Origin: Reinekea blandensis MED297 | Lineage (GTDB): Bacteria > Pseudomonadota > Gammaproteobacteria > Pseudomonadales > Natronospirillaceae | DNA: 64,000 nucleotides | Assembly: GCF_000153185.1 (NCBI RefSeq) | Contig: NZ_CH724152.1 | Coordinates: 37,714 to 101,713 of the forward strand | Direction: 5' to 3' | In this document: piece after piece, positions 20,784 through 31,119 of the stretch | How positions within the stretch are numbered: position 1 is the first letter of the stretch | How the letters are laid out: the number at the start of each line of letters is the position of its first letter | Position numbers and translations under genes: made by a program | Notes under the pieces: model-generated | Databases searched by the model: none | Told to the model about the DNA's origin: nothing | What the model saw: the letters and a program-made list of their open reading frames with translations, nothing else

Positions 20784-20865
20784 CGCGCACCTTTCAGTGC
20801 CCGGGGGCGACAGCCTTCGGGTGCTGTTAGTTCAAGAGAAGTGAAAACGAGAGAAAGAGGCTTAA

Positions 20866-21240
20866 ATGGCTACAATTAACCAGCTGGTCCGTAAACCGCG
20901 TAAGCGTGTAACGGAAGCAAGCGCTGTACGTGCTCTGGAAGCATGTCCACAGCGTCGCGGTGTATGTACTCGTGTTTACACGACTACACCAAAGAAACCG
21001 AACTCTGCATTGCGTAAAGTTTGCCGTGTTCGTCTGACCAACGGTTACGAAGTATCTTCGTACATCGGTGGTGAGGGTCACAACCTGCAAGAACACTCCG
21101 TTGTTCTGATCCGAGGCGGTCGTGTTAAAGACTTGCCAGGTGTTCGTTACCACACAGTTCGTGGTGCGCTGGATACTTCCGGTGTTAACGAGCGTAAGAA
21201 CGGCCGTTCTAAGTACGGTACAAAACGACCTAAGAAGTAA
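20866..21240 (+). CDS. rpsL: 30S ribosomal protein S12
   Basis: A 124-residue S12, part of the decoding centre. It starts [15 protein letters not shown] and carries the conserved [17 protein letters not shown] and [13 protein letters not shown]. The two lysines whose loss gives streptomycin resistance (E. coli K42 and K87, here Lys43 and Lys88 counting Met) are kept, so a sensitive-type S12 is predicted. Confidence 0.99.
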   Translation: MATINQLVRKPRKRVTEASAVRALEACPQRRGVCTRVYTTTPKKPNSALRKVCRVRLTNGYEVSSYIGGEGHNLQEHSVVLIRGGRVKDLPGVRYHTVRGALDTSGVNERKNGRSKYGTKRPKK

Positions 21241-21338
21241 TCGTTGATCTATTTTACAGTCTCAGAATAAGCAGTAAGGCTGAGTCGGATACAAAGAACC
21301 GAAAGGTCGCGTGTATCACTGATCTCAGATCTGCCTGA

Positions 21339-21833
<495 letters not shown>

Positions 21834-21857
21834 TTTTTTTGATACGGAGATTGAGTC

Positions 21858-23954
21858 GTGGCTCGTAAAACTCCACTGGCGCGGTACCGGAACATTGGTA
21901 TCGTCGCTCACGTAGATGCAGGCAAAACGACGACAACTGAGCGTATTCTGTTCTACACCGGTCTTTCTCATAAGATCGGTGAAGTTCACGATGGCGCAGC
22001 GACCATGGACTGGATGGAGCAGGAACAGGAGCGGGGGATTACCATTACCTCCGCTGCGACCACTTGCTTCTGGCAGGGCATGAGTCAGCAGTTTGATCAG
22101 CACCGCATTAACATCATTGATACACCCGGACACGTAGACTTCACCATTGAAGTTGAACGGTCTCTGCGCGTGTTAGATGGCGCGGTGGTTGTGCTGTGTG
22201 CCTCATCCGGTGTTCAGCCGCAAACGGAAACCGTTTGGCGTCAAGCCGATCGTTATCAGGTTCCTCGCATGGTCTTCGTTAACAAGATGGACCGTGCCGG
22301 TGCCGACTTCCTGCGCGTCGTCGAGCAGATGAAACAACGGTTGGGTGCAAACCCGGTTCCGTTGCAGCTGCCAATCGGGGCTGAAGACGAATTCAAAGGC
22401 GTTATCGACCTGATTAAGATGAAGTCTATTCTGTGGTCGGAAGACGACATGGGTATGACTTTTACCTATGGCGATATTCCAGCCGATCTTCAGGATCTGG
22501 CCGAAGAATACCGCACGTATCTTGTCGAAACCGCTGCGGAAGCCAACGACGAGCTAATGGAAAAGTACATGGAGTCCGAGGAGCTCTCTGAAGAAGAGAT
22601 CAAGTCCGGTCTTCGTGAACGCACATTGTCCGGTGAGATCGTTCTGACTCACTGCGGCTCTGCCTTTAAAAACAAAGGCGTACAGGCCGTACTGGACAGC
22701 GTCATCGAGTACATGCCGTCCCCGACGGAAGTTCACGCCATTGAGGGTGAGCTGGAAGACGGGACTCATCAGGCTGTCGAAGTTGATGACGATGCACCAT
22801 TTGCTGGCCTGGCCTTTAAGATTGCGACAGACCCATTCGTGGGTACGTTGACATTCGTACGTGTTTACGGCGGTATCTTGAAGTCGGGTGACTCCGTATA
22901 TAACTCAGTTTCAGGTAAAAAAGAGCGTGTCGGCCGAATGGTTCAGATGCACTCAAACAACCGTGAAGAAATTAAAGAGTTACTGGCGGGTGACATTGGT
23001 GCCCTTATCGGCATTAAAAATGTCACCACGGGTGATACGTTTTGTGATCCAAACCATGTGATCACGCTGGAGCGTATGGATTTCCCAGAACCGGTAATCT
23101 CTGTGGCTGTCGAACCAAGATCGAAAGCGGACCAGGAAAAGATGGGTATTGCACTGAGCAAGTTGGCTCAGGAAGATCCATCTTTTAAAGTTCATACGGA
23201 TGAAGAGACGGGTCAGACAATTATCGGTGGCCAGGGTGAATTGCACCTGGACATCATTGTCGACCGTATGAAGCGAGAGTTCAAAGTTGAATGTAACGTC
23301 GGTGCGCCTCAGGTTGCATACCGTGAACGCATTCGTGCTGTTGCCAACGTGGACTCGAAGTTTGCCCGTCAGTCTGGTGGTCGTGGCCAGTATGGTCACG
23401 TGATTGTCAAATTTGAGCCTGCGGAGGATGAGAACGCCGAAGGTCTGGAATTTGTCAACGAAATCGTGGGTGGTGCTATTCCTAAGGAATACATTCCAGC
23501 TGTTCAGAAAGGTATTGAAGAACAGATGCAGAATGGTGTTCTGGCGGGGTACCCATTGTTGGGTCTCAAAGCGACCCTTTACGATGGTTCTTTCCACGAT
23601 GTCGACTCGAACGAAATGGCGTTTAAAGTTGCCGCGTCCATGGCTGTTAAAAAATTGGCAGATCAGGGTAAGCCTGCTTTGCTGGAGCCAGTCATGAATG
23701 TTGAAGTCGTGACCCCTGAAGATTACATGGGTGACGTTATGGGTGACTTGAATCGCCGTCGCGGAACCGTCGCTGGTATGGATGACAGCCCGTCCGGCAA
23801 GGTAATTAATGCGGAAGTACCGCTCTCCGAGATGTTTGGTTATGCAACCGATTTGCGTTCCATGTCTCAGGGCCGTGCTTCGTATACGATGGAATTCAGT
23901 GCTTATAAAGAAGCACCGATGAACATTGTTGAATCGATTATTCAGAAGTCTTAA
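21858..23954 (+). CDS. fusA: Elongation factor G
   Basis: A 698-residue EF-G, the GTPase that drives translocation and, with RRF, recycles ribosomes. G motifs are AHVDAGKT (17-24), DTPGH (88-92) and NKMD (142-145), and all five domains appear complete. The start is GTG, 24 bp after rpsG, preceded by ACGGAGA. A second EF-Tu copy follows 32 bp downstream. Confidence 0.98.
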   Translation: MARKTPLARYRNIGIVAHVDAGKTTTTERILFYTGLSHKIGEVHDGAATMDWMEQEQERGITITSAATTCFWQGMSQQFDQHRINIIDTPGHVDFTIEVERSLRVLDGAVVVLCASSGVQPQTETVWRQADRYQVPRMVFVNKMDRAGADFLRVVEQMKQRLGANPVPLQLPIGAEDEFKGVIDLIKMKSILWSEDDMGMTFTYGDIPADLQDLAEEYRTYLVETAAEANDELMEKYMESEELSEEEIKSGLRERTLSGEIVLTHCGSAFKNKGVQAVLDSVIEYMPSPTEVHAIEGELEDGTHQAVEVDDDAPFAGLAFKIATDPFVGTLTFVRVYGGILKSGDSVYNSVSGKKERVGRMVQMHSNNREEIKELLAGDIGALIGIKNVTTGDTFCDPNHVITLERMDFPEPVISVAVEPRSKADQEKMGIALSKLAQEDPSFKVHTDEETGQTIIGGQGELHLDIIVDRMKREFKVECNVGAPQVAYRERIRAVANVDSKFARQSGGRGQYGHVIVKFEPAEDENAEGLEFVNEIVGGAIPKEYIPAVQKGIEEQMQNGVLAGYPLLGLKATLYDGSFHDVDSNEMAFKVAASMAVKKLADQGKPALLEPVMNVEVVTPEDYMGDVMGDLNRRRGTVAGMDDSPSGKVINAEVPLSEMFGYATDLRSMSQGRASYTMEFSAYKEAPMNIVESIIQKS

Positions 23955-23986
23955 TTAGTTAGCGCTAACACTAGAGGAAAGACCAA

Positions 23987-25176
23987 ATGGGAAAGGCTAC
24001 ATTTGAGCGTAACAAGCCCCACGTAAACGTGGGCACAATCGGTCACGTTGACCATGGTAAAACGACACTGACAGCGGCCCTGACACGTGTATGTCACGAA
24101 GTATGGGGCAGCGGTGCTGCAATCGCGTTTGACGGTATCGACAACGCACCAGAAGAGCGTGAGCGTGGTATCACCATCGCAACGTCTCACGTTGAGTACG
24201 ATTCACCAGTACGCCACTACGCGCACGTTGACTGTCCTGGACACGCCGACTACGTGAAGAACATGATCACCGGTGCCGCTCAGATGGACGGCGCGATCCT
24301 GGTATGTTCAGCTGCGGACGGCCCAATGCCACAGACGCGTGAGCACATCCTGCTGTCTCGTCAGGTAGGTGTCCCTTACATCGTTGTGTTCCTGACAAAG
24401 CGGACATGGTTGACGATGAGAGCTGCTGGACTGGTTGAAATGGAGTCGTGACTGCTGTCTCAGTACGAGTCCCAGGAGACGACACGCCAATCATCATCGG
24501 TTCTGCACTGATGGCGCTGGAAGGTAAAGACGACAACGAAATGGGTACAACCGCGGTTAAGAAGCTGGTTGAGACTCTGGACGAGTACATTCCTGAGCCA
24601 GAGCGTGCGATCGACGGCGCGTTCATTCTGCCAATCGAAGACGTCTTCTCAATCTCCGGTCGTGGTACCGTTGTAACCGGTCGTGTTGAGCGCGGTGTGG
24701 TTAACACAGGTGACGAAGTTGAGATTGTTGGTATCAAAGACACCACCAAGACCACCGTTACTGGTGTTGAAATGTTCCGTAAGCTGCTCGACGAAGGTCG
24801 TGCGGGTGAGAACATTGGTGCGCTGCTGCGTGGTACCAAGCGTGACGAAGTTGAGCGTGGACAGGTTCTGGCGAAGCCAGGTTCCATCACGCCACACACC
24901 CGCTTCGAAGCGGAAGTATACGTTCTGTCTAAAGACGAAGGTGGCCGTCACACGCCATTCTTCAAAGGCTACCGTCCACAGTTCTACTTCCGTACAACGG
25001 ACGTAACCGGTGCGTGTGAGCTGCCAGAAGGCGTAGAAATGGTCATGCCAGGCGACAACATCAAGATGGACGTGACACTGATTGCGCCAATCGCGATGGA
25101 CGAAGGTCTGCGCTTTGCGATCCGTGAAGGCGGTCGTACAGTGGGTGCGGGCGTTGTAGCGAAGATCATCGAGTAA
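23987..25176 (+). pseudogene. tuf: Elongation factor Tu, second copy, frameshifted as given
   Basis: A second tuf gene in its normal place after fusA. It starts [10 protein letters not shown], where the other copy has [10 protein letters not shown], and is otherwise almost identical to the copy at 7196. Between about 24394 and 24472 it lacks seven single bases, each from a run of two identical bases (AA, TT or CC). Total length is 1190 against 1197 bp. The reading frame is lost inside domain 1, just at the NKAD motif, and a stop follows. The clustering points to a sequencing or assembly error; a true decayed copy is possible because tufA is intact. Confidence 0.9.
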
Positions 25177-25203
25177 TCGGATCTGAGCACACGCTGAAGA
25201 AAG

Positions 25204-25225
25204 GGCCGCGTAAGCGGCCTTTTTT
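25204..25225 (+). terminator. Terminator after second tuf copy
   Basis: Stem GGCCGC/GCGGCC with loop GTAA and a T-run, identical to the terminator behind tufA. It ends the str operon. Confidence 0.92.
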
Positions 25226-25257
25226 ATGGCCGCAGGTTTTGGGTCATCGTTGAAATA

Positions 25258-25284
25258 AGGCACGGGATTTCCCGAGCCTTTTTT
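25258..25284 (+). terminator. Second tandem terminator after the str operon
   Basis: Stem AGGCACGGG/CCCGAGCCT with loop ATTT and six T, only 33 bp after the first terminator. Tandem terminators isolate the str operon from guaD. Confidence 0.88.
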
Positions 25285-25457
25285 ATTGGACTTAGATATA
25301 ATGTTGACCATGTGGTTAGGATTTCTGCTTTTTAGAGTACGGACATCGCTACCGCACCAACACACGCTAAACTGAGCCCTGACCGGCTCTGGAATGTTTA
25401 TAGCGGACAGTCGCGCCTTCACATTGATGGCGTTGGCTTGAAGCTGAAAGGAAAACT

Positions 25458-26756
25458 ATGAAACTGCTGTTAGGTGATTTGCTCGATTTTACTGATGATC
25501 CCTCTAAAACCGGACTGGATGCTGTTCGTTATCTGCCAGATGGTGCTTTGTTGATTGATGATCAGGGGCGGATTGCTGACAGAGGTGCCGCCAGTGATCT
25601 GCAAAGTAAGGTCAGTTCTTCGGTTCCCGTGTACGACTATCGCGGGAAATTGATTATTCCCGGCATGATCGATACTCATGTGCATTATCCGCAGACCCCT
25701 ATGATTGCTGCTTACGGAGAGCAACTGCTGACCTGGTTGACTGAACACGCTTTTCCGACGGAAGAGGCTTTTGCAGATTACGACCACGCGGCCGGTGTCG
25801 CTGAAACGTTTCTGAATGAGCTGGTCAGAAACGGTACGACAACTGCCCTGGTGTTTGGCACTGTGCATCCGCAATCGGTTGATGCTTTTTTTGATAAAGC
25901 CCAGGAACGCAACCTGCGCATGATTTGCGGTAAGGTGATGATGGATCGTAACTGTCCGGATGCACTGAAAGACACAGCAGAGACGAGCTATGCCGAATCA
26001 AAGGCACTGATCGACAAGTGGCACGGTAAAGACCGGCTTCAATACGCTGTTACACCGCGTTTTGCCCCGACATCCACTCCTGAGCAGCTGGATGCCTGTA
26101 AACGGCTGTTAGAGGAGTATCCGACGGTTTATATGCATACGCATACCTCGGAGAATAAAAAAGAATGTGAGTGGGTTGGCGAGCTGTTTCCTGAATCATC
26201 AGATTACATCGATGTCTATCAGCAGGCTGGATTGTTAAGACGACGCAGTGTTCTTGCACACGGTATCCATTTATGTGATCGCGAGCTTCACGCGTTGGCC
26301 GACCACAAGTGCGCTCTGGCCCATTGTCCAACCTCGAACCTGTTTATCGGCTCCGGGCTGTTCCCTCTCAAACGGATCCGGGAACATAATATTCATGTCG
26401 GTATGGGCACCGATGTTGGAGCCGGAACGTCATTCTCCATGCTGCAAACCTACAATGAAGCATACAAGGTACAACAGCTGCAAGGCGAAAAACTGTCCGC
26501 CTATGAAGGGCTGTACCTGGCTACGTTAGGCGGAGCTCGGGCGCTCGATTTGGAAGGCACCATCGGGCAGCTGGAGACTGGATGTGAGGCGGATCTGGTC
26601 GTGCTTGACCCGGAAGCGACGGATTTAATGCGCTTCCGTATGCAGCATCTGCGATCTGAAGATGTTCACGAAAAGCTGTTTGCGTTAATGATGCTCGGTG
26701 ATGACCGTGCTATCCGAGCGACCTGGATTATGGGCGAAAACCAACACAATCGTTGA
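25458..26756 (+). CDS. guaD: Guanine deaminase
   Basis: A 432-residue amidohydrolase matching guanine deaminase, which converts guanine to xanthine and ammonia in purine salvage or breakdown. Metal and catalytic motifs are visible: DTHVHYPQ (72-79), HTHTSENKKE, HGIHL and GMGTDVGAG, plus the family-typical AHCPTSNLFIGSGLF. The ATG is preceded by GAAAGGAAAAC. It stands alone behind tandem terminators and needs its own promoter; a TATAAT at 25297 is a candidate -10 without a clear -35. Confidence 0.93.
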   Translation: MKLLLGDLLDFTDDPSKTGLDAVRYLPDGALLIDDQGRIADRGAASDLQSKVSSSVPVYDYRGKLIIPGMIDTHVHYPQTPMIAAYGEQLLTWLTEHAFPTEEAFADYDHAAGVAETFLNELVRNGTTTALVFGTVHPQSVDAFFDKAQERNLRMICGKVMMDRNCPDALKDTAETSYAESKALIDKWHGKDRLQYAVTPRFAPTSTPEQLDACKRLLEEYPTVYMHTHTSENKKECEWVGELFPESSDYIDVYQQAGLLRRRSVLAHGIHLCDRELHALADHKCALAHCPTSNLFIGSGLFPLKRIREHNIHVGMGTDVGAGTSFSMLQTYNEAYKVQQLQGEKLSAYEGLYLATLGGARALDLEGTIGQLETGCEADLVVLDPEATDLMRFRMQHLRSEDVHEKLFALMMLGDDRAIRATWIMGENQHNR

Positions 26757-26897
26757 ATCACATCGCAAAAGTCTGTCAGGTCATTGTCAAGTCATTCAGT
26801 CAGTTTGAAGACTTCCGTCGGATATTTTTGCTATCTGTCGAAAGTGAACCTACCAATAATGTCTCCTGTTGTTTAAATGTACCTCTGGAGACATCCC

Positions 26898-27434
26898 ATG
26901 AAGAAACTGATTTTTACGGCGGCTGTCGCAGTCGCTTCGACCGCTGTACTTGCCGATGACTACAGCATTGATCTTGCACACTCATCCGTACACTTTACTG
27001 CCGGCCACCTGGGCTTTTCCAAAACCATTGGTCGGTTCAATGAGTTCGAAGGCCAGTTCAGCGATACGGCCGGTAGTGAAAGCGTTTCAATTACCATTCA
27101 GGCAGATTCAATCGACTCAAATCACACAGACCGCGATAAGCATCTGCGCTCCCCTGACTTTTTCGATGTAAAACAGTACCCAACCATTACTTTCACCAGC
27201 ACCGAGTTTACCGGCGACACTCTGACCGGCGAACTGACCATGCATGGTCAAACGAATACGGTCACTCTGGACGTAAACGTGATTGGTGAAGGCGAAGACC
27301 CATGGGGTGGTTACCGTAAAGGCTACGAGGCAACCGGTACTCTGGTGCGCAGTGAATGGGGAATCGATTATTTCCTGCCAGGCGTTCCTGACGAAGTTGA
27401 GTTGGAAATCCAAATCGAAGGCATTCGCCAATAA
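26898..27434 (+). CDS. YceI-family periplasmic protein
   Basis: A 178-residue exported protein. The signal peptide MKKLIFTAAVAVASTAVLA is followed by the YceI fold: DYSIDLAHSSVHFTAGHLGFSKTIGRF, DRDKHLRSPDFFDVKQYPTITF and the C-terminal RSEWGIDYFLPGVPDEVEL. Family members are lipocalin-like beta barrels that bind polyprenyl or fatty-acid-like molecules in the periplasm. The start at 26898 follows GGAG and gives the signal peptide at residue 1; an in-frame ATG 21 bp upstream is less likely. The next gene is a membrane protein 14 bp downstream. Confidence 0.92.
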   Translation: MKKLIFTAAVAVASTAVLADDYSIDLAHSSVHFTAGHLGFSKTIGRFNEFEGQFSDTAGSESVSITIQADSIDSNHTDRDKHLRSPDFFDVKQYPTITFTSTEFTGDTLTGELTMHGQTNTVTLDVNVIGEGEDPWGGYRKGYEATGTLVRSEWGIDYFLPGVPDEVELEIQIEGIRQ

Positions 27435-27448
27435 GGCGGTAACAGACA

Positions 27449-28246
27449 ATGACATTCACCATTGTTCTACAAGCGTTTATCGTTCCGTTGATCGCAGTCT
27501 TTTTGGCTGCGCTCGTCAGGCATTATTGGCCGCTGCTTATCGCTGCAGCATTCTGGGGCATTAGTCTGTGGGTTAAAGGTCCGACACTCGAAGCGATGGA
27601 CAGTGTCGCCATGGCCTTTACCTTGTCATCAGTGCTGGCGTTGACTCAGTCTGTTGTTTCGCGTGAGCGACAGCGTTTGTTTGCCATTGGGCAACTGGTG
27701 TTGCTGGTCTTGCTGAGTGTATGGCAGGTGAAAAACTTTGCTGCGAGTTTGCCGGTCATCAGTTGGGTCATTCAATTTGCGTTTCTGCTGATTGTCTGGG
27801 CGCTGAGTACTTTCCGCCGGTGGGATGAAAGCCCGAAAGCAGGGTGGCAGCGCTATGAGCTGGGTGCATTGTTCTGGATTCTCCCTGCTGGGTACGTGGC
27901 GATATTGAGCCCCATTGCCGGATCGCTGTTGGTGGGTCAGATTTCTGGCCTGATTGCGGTCTTCGGATTACTGGTTTGGGGCCTTCAGGGGCGACAGCAG
28001 GTGAGTAGTGCTCAACTGGGATTGTTGGTCGCAACGCCAACATTGTTCATTGCACAAATGGCGTGGCACTACGTTGAAATCCCATGGACTTCCCTGAGCT
28101 TAGGCCTTTTAGGTTGGTTGCCATTGTTATGGCCTGGTTTACAGCGGGCGCCCTGGTGGCTGAAGCTGGTTCTCGCCGCAGTGTTGTTTGGTGCTGCTTT
28201 AGCGATTGGTTTGACGCTGGAATGGCCTGAGCAATCGTTGTATTGA
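27449..28246 (+). CDS. Polytopic membrane protein of unknown function
   Basis: A 265-residue, strongly hydrophobic protein with about nine or ten predicted membrane segments, short loops and no recognisable motif. It starts 14 bp after the yceI-like gene, with AAGGCGG as ribosome site, and is followed by a clear terminator, so the two form a unit. An inner-membrane partner for the YceI protein is a guess from position only. Confidence 0.75.
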   Translation: MTFTIVLQAFIVPLIAVFLAALVRHYWPLLIAAAFWGISLWVKGPTLEAMDSVAMAFTLSSVLALTQSVVSRERQRLFAIGQLVLLVLLSVWQVKNFAASLPVISWVIQFAFLLIVWALSTFRRWDESPKAGWQRYELGALFWILPAGYVAILSPIAGSLLVGQISGLIAVFGLLVWGLQGRQQVSSAQLGLLVATPTLFIAQMAWHYVEIPWTSLSLGLLGWLPLLWPGLQRAPWWLKLVLAAVLFGAALAIGLTLEWPEQSLY

Positions 28247-28273
28247 TCCCCTTCGAGATCCTCTCGAATTTTA

Positions 28274-28298
28274 AACCCGGCATCAGCCGGGTTTTTTT
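28274..28298 (+). terminator. Terminator after the membrane protein
   Basis: Perfect stem AACCCGGC/GCCGGGTT with loop ATCA and a T-run. Confidence 0.92.
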
Positions 28299-28380
28299 AT
28301 GGTCAGGTGTTTCGATCTTCACTGGTCACCGCTTACCTTGCTGTTTATGATCGCAGAAAATATCTGACCAAAGAGCTACC

Positions 28381-29049
28381 ATGACCCCGAAAAAGACCAT
28401 GCTTTCCTGGAGCACAGGTAAGGACTCAGCCTGGGCGACCTGGCAACTTCAGCAACGCGATGACATTGAACTGGTCGGTGCGCTTTGCACCATAAATCAA
28501 ACCCATCAACGAACCGCTATGCATGCGGTTCGTGTTGAGCTGTTAAAAGCGCAGGCTAACGCGTTGGATTTACCATTGACCATCATCGAGTTGCCTTACC
28601 CTTGCAGTAACGAGCAGTATCAGCAAATCATGGCGAAAGCCACATCCGAAATGAGAGCCTTGGGTGTCGAGCAGATGAGCTTTGGTGATCTGTTTCTTGA
28701 AGACATTCGACAATACCGAATCGACAACATGAAAGACAGCGGTATCGAGCCGATCTTTCCCTTGTGGAAAAAACCGACCGCAGCTTTAGCTCGAGAAATG
28801 ATTGCCGGAGGACTAAAATCCGTTGTCACCTGTGTCGATCCGAAACAACTGGATGCCAGCTTTGCGGGTCGTGAGTTTAATGAATCGTTTCTAGCCGATT
28901 TGCCTGAAGGTGTCGATCCTTGTGGCGAGAATGGTGAGTTTCATTCCTTTGTTTACGATGGACCGATGTTTCGCCATCGGATTCCGATTGAAGTCGGAGA
29001 GGTCGTTGAGCGGGACGGGTTTGTATTTGCGGATGTTGTTAAATGCTAA
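28381..29049 (+). CDS. Dph6-like PP-loop ATP pyrophosphatase
   Basis: A 222-residue PP-loop enzyme. The ATP-binding SWSTGKDS is at residues 9-16. The C-terminal part has the MJ0570/Dph6-type signatures LKSVVTCVDPKQLDASFAGREF and DPCGENGEFHSFVYDGPMF. In eukaryotes and archaea Dph6 makes the final amide of diphthamide on EF-2. Bacterial EF-G lacks diphthamide, so the substrate here is unknown. The gene is monocistronic, between a terminator and a convergent gene. Confidence 0.85.
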   Translation: MTPKKTMLSWSTGKDSAWATWQLQQRDDIELVGALCTINQTHQRTAMHAVRVELLKAQANALDLPLTIIELPYPCSNEQYQQIMAKATSEMRALGVEQMSFGDLFLEDIRQYRIDNMKDSGIEPIFPLWKKPTAALAREMIAGGLKSVVTCVDPKQLDASFAGREFNESFLADLPEGVDPCGENGEFHSFVYDGPMFRHRIPIEVGEVVERDGFVFADVVKC

Positions 29050-29166
29050 AGAAAGCAGATGCCGTATGCGCTCGTTGATGTGTCGTCGAACTGATGACTG
29101 TTGGTGGATTTTGGGCTAATTGCGATCGTCGATCATTTGGTTGGATAGATGCGGATTCGAATCGCA

Positions 29167-29190
29167 AACAGCCGGCACCAACCGGCTGTT
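29167..29190 (-). terminator. Hairpin between convergent genes
   Basis: Perfect inverted repeat AACAGCCGG/CCGGCTGTT with a 6-nt loop, lying between the stops of the PP-loop gene and the exported-protein gene. No T-run on either side, so the termination call is weak; it could serve both strands. Confidence 0.5.
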
Positions 29191-29244
29191 GCTGCTCAAT
29201 GGTTTGATCGGGGAATCAAGTTGAGCTTCTTTGCATTCTGACGT

Positions 29245-29721
29245 TTATAACGCGTTGCTGTAGGTCGCTGCCAGTTGGTCTGCAGTTTCGTCGGTTGTCG
29301 TGACGAATGCCCATTCCTGCATAACATGGTAGTCATCGTCGGCCCAGTCAGGGTTACGCTTTAACGTGACCTCGAAGGTAGTTGGCAATACAGTGACCTT
29401 GCCCTCTTCAATCGTAAACTCAATGTTAACCGGGTTGGTCGCGCCCAGCTTGCCTTTGTCAATGTCCATCGCTTCGACAGAGTTAATGGTGTGGGTTCCT
29501 GGTTGCAGGCCTTTAACCAACAGTTTGTCTTGGTTTGCGCGAAGGTAAAAAACTTCCCCTTCACTGGTCACGACTCGATATTTTTCAATGTAGTCGGCGT
29601 GAATGTCTTTTTCACCAATCACCGGGACGACCAGTGCGCCGGTTGCGTCTTCTGCTTGTGCCTGTAAGGCGATACCACCCGCCATTAATGTTGTCATCAA
29701 AACCAAAGATACTTTTTTCAT
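29245..29721 (-). CDS. Exported protein of unknown function
   Basis: A 158-residue protein with an N-terminal signal peptide (MKKVSLVLMTTLMAGGIALQ, cleavage likely after AQA). The mature part is beta-rich and acidic, without cysteine or catalytic motif; it contains VKGLQPGTHTINSVE and ends DETADQLAATYSNAL. It could be a periplasmic adhesin-like or YccT-type protein, but I do not recognise the family with confidence. It is read convergently to the PP-loop gene. Confidence 0.7.
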   Translation of the reverse strand: MKKVSLVLMTTLMAGGIALQAQAEDATGALVVPVIGEKDIHADYIEKYRVVTSEGEVFYLRANQDKLLVKGLQPGTHTINSVEAMDIDKGKLGATNPVNIEFTIEEGKVTVLPTTFEVTLKRNPDWADDDYHVMQEWAFVTTTDETADQLAATYSNAL

Positions 29722-30112
29722 GATTAATCTCCATCAGGTTTCAGTTCTTTAATGTTATTGCCTCCTGATTTTTTAGGGTTCTCTATGAAAAGAAAATAGC
29801 TAAAAACAACAAGAAGCCGATGAACAGTTTAAGGATCTGAATGAGTTTGTATGTCCGGGGAATGACGGGGTTTTGTCGACGCAAAGTAAACGAATCAGAA
29901 GTTCTATAAATCGGGAATCAGTCGATTTTTTCGCAATAGGTCATAGGTAACTGAATAGAGTAATTAATCAAAATATTTGTACGAAATGATAAAAAACTTT
30001 GCGGTAGATTGTATGGCTGTTTTTTTTGATCCAAACCTCAGATGGTTTGATAGCACTTGAAAACGTACGATAAACATTTAACAGGAATTGCGAATGATGC
30101 TGTCAATAGGAA
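29722..30112. other. AT-rich gap without a gene
   Basis: These 391 bases lie upstream of the exported-protein gene and downstream of the LysR gene. They are AT-rich, with several poly-A and poly-T tracts and a small hairpin (CAAACC/GGTTTG near 30034). No coding frame or RNA gene is recognisable. The promoter of the exported-protein gene must be here. Confidence 0.6.
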
Positions 30113-31012
30113 TCAGGTCATTTCTTTAAGCTGCGTGGTTATATGATGAATTAGATGGTCGCGTACTGTTTGGTTACGCAAGGTCAGTTTTTTATCGCGT
30201 GGCCACATCAACCAAAAAAATGTCGGTTCGATACGCCATTGCGGCATGACGGATACCAGCTTGCCATTGTCCAGTTCCGGCTTGGCTATCAATGTTTGTA
30301 ACCGTGATACTCCCAGCCCTTCGATCGTTGCAATGCGTTGTGCATTCGAGTTGCCCGAGCGCCAACTGGCATTCGGCGTGATGACTTGTCGTTCTCCGGT
30401 TGACAGATGTTCAAGCTCCCAGATCTTTGGCGTTCCGCAAATGGTGGGTAAGCGAACCAGATCGTCGGGGTGTTGAGGAAACCCATAGCGATTGATAAAG
30501 GCCGGGCTGGCGCAGAGGCTATGGTGGACTTCGCCTAAGTAAGCCGATTCGGTATTTTCTGCTGGTGCATGTCCAATCCGCAGGACCAGATCCACCGGGT
30601 CTCGATTCATATCCACCAGCATGCTGCTGTAGTCGACGGTCACGGACAATTCCGGGTGGTTCGACATCAGGTCGGTCAAGGCATGTGTCAGTATCTGTTC
30701 ACCGAATATGCCACCGACGGAGTTGATCCGAATCGGACCGGTCAGTTGATGACTCATCATTTTCAGATCGGCTTCAGCGCTGCTGAGCTGGTTCATGCCC
30801 GTGCGGCATCGCTGCAGGAACTGTTCGCCTTGCGGGGTCAGGGTCAGGCTGCGGGTGGTGCGATGCATTAATCTCACGCCCAGTCGCTCTTCCAGGCGCA
30901 GGATCAATTGGCTAACCCGTGATCGGGAAACATCCAGGTGCGCCGCAGCCTGAGTGAAACTGCCTTGCTGCGCCACTTCAATAAAGGCTTCAATCTCGGT
31001 AAATCGACTCAT
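30113..31012 (-). CDS. LysR-family transcriptional regulator
   Basis: A 299-residue LTTR. The N-terminal helix-turn-helix is FIEVAQQGSFTQAAAHL followed by DVSRSRVSQLILRLEERLG (about residues 8-45), and the effector domain follows from about residue 90. The start MSRFTEIEAF at 31012 matches family length; a long in-frame extension upstream would run into the promoter. It is divergent from three aldo/keto reductase genes, the classic place for a LysR activator of the neighbouring operon. The effector is unknown. Confidence 0.92.
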   Translation of the reverse strand: MSRFTEIEAFIEVAQQGSFTQAAAHLDVSRSRVSQLILRLEERLGVRLMHRTTRSLTLTPQGEQFLQRCRTGMNQLSSAEADLKMMSHQLTGPIRINSVGGIFGEQILTHALTDLMSNHPELSVTVDYSSMLVDMNRDPVDLVLRIGHAPAENTESAYLGEVHHSLCASPAFINRYGFPQHPDDLVRLPTICGTPKIWELEHLSTGERQVITPNASWRSGNSNAQRIATIEGLGVSRLQTLIAKPELDNGKLVSVMPQWRIEPTFFWLMWPRDKKLTLRNQTVRDHLIHHITTQLKEMT

Positions 31013-31025
31013 TTGGTTACTATAG

Positions 31026-31042
31026 CTAACGAAATTCGTTAG
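31026..31042. promoter_or_regulatory. Perfect palindrome, candidate LysR operator
   Basis: CTAACGAA-A-TTCGTTAG is a perfect 17-bp inverted repeat 14 bp upstream of the lysR start and about 78 bp before the first aldo/keto reductase. It is well placed for both autorepression and activation of the divergent operon; a possible -10 TATACT lies at 31076. Confidence 0.7.
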
Positions 31043-31119
31043 TTTATCGGCAATTATCTTATGCAGGCAACCAATTATACTGTGCGCCAGACACAAATAA
31101 TCATAGGCAGGAGAAGACA

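Noticed and set aside
23987-25176. Treating the two halves of the second tuf copy as two separate genes
   Set aside because: Both halves align end to end with tufA; the second half would start at an internal, non-homologous ATG.
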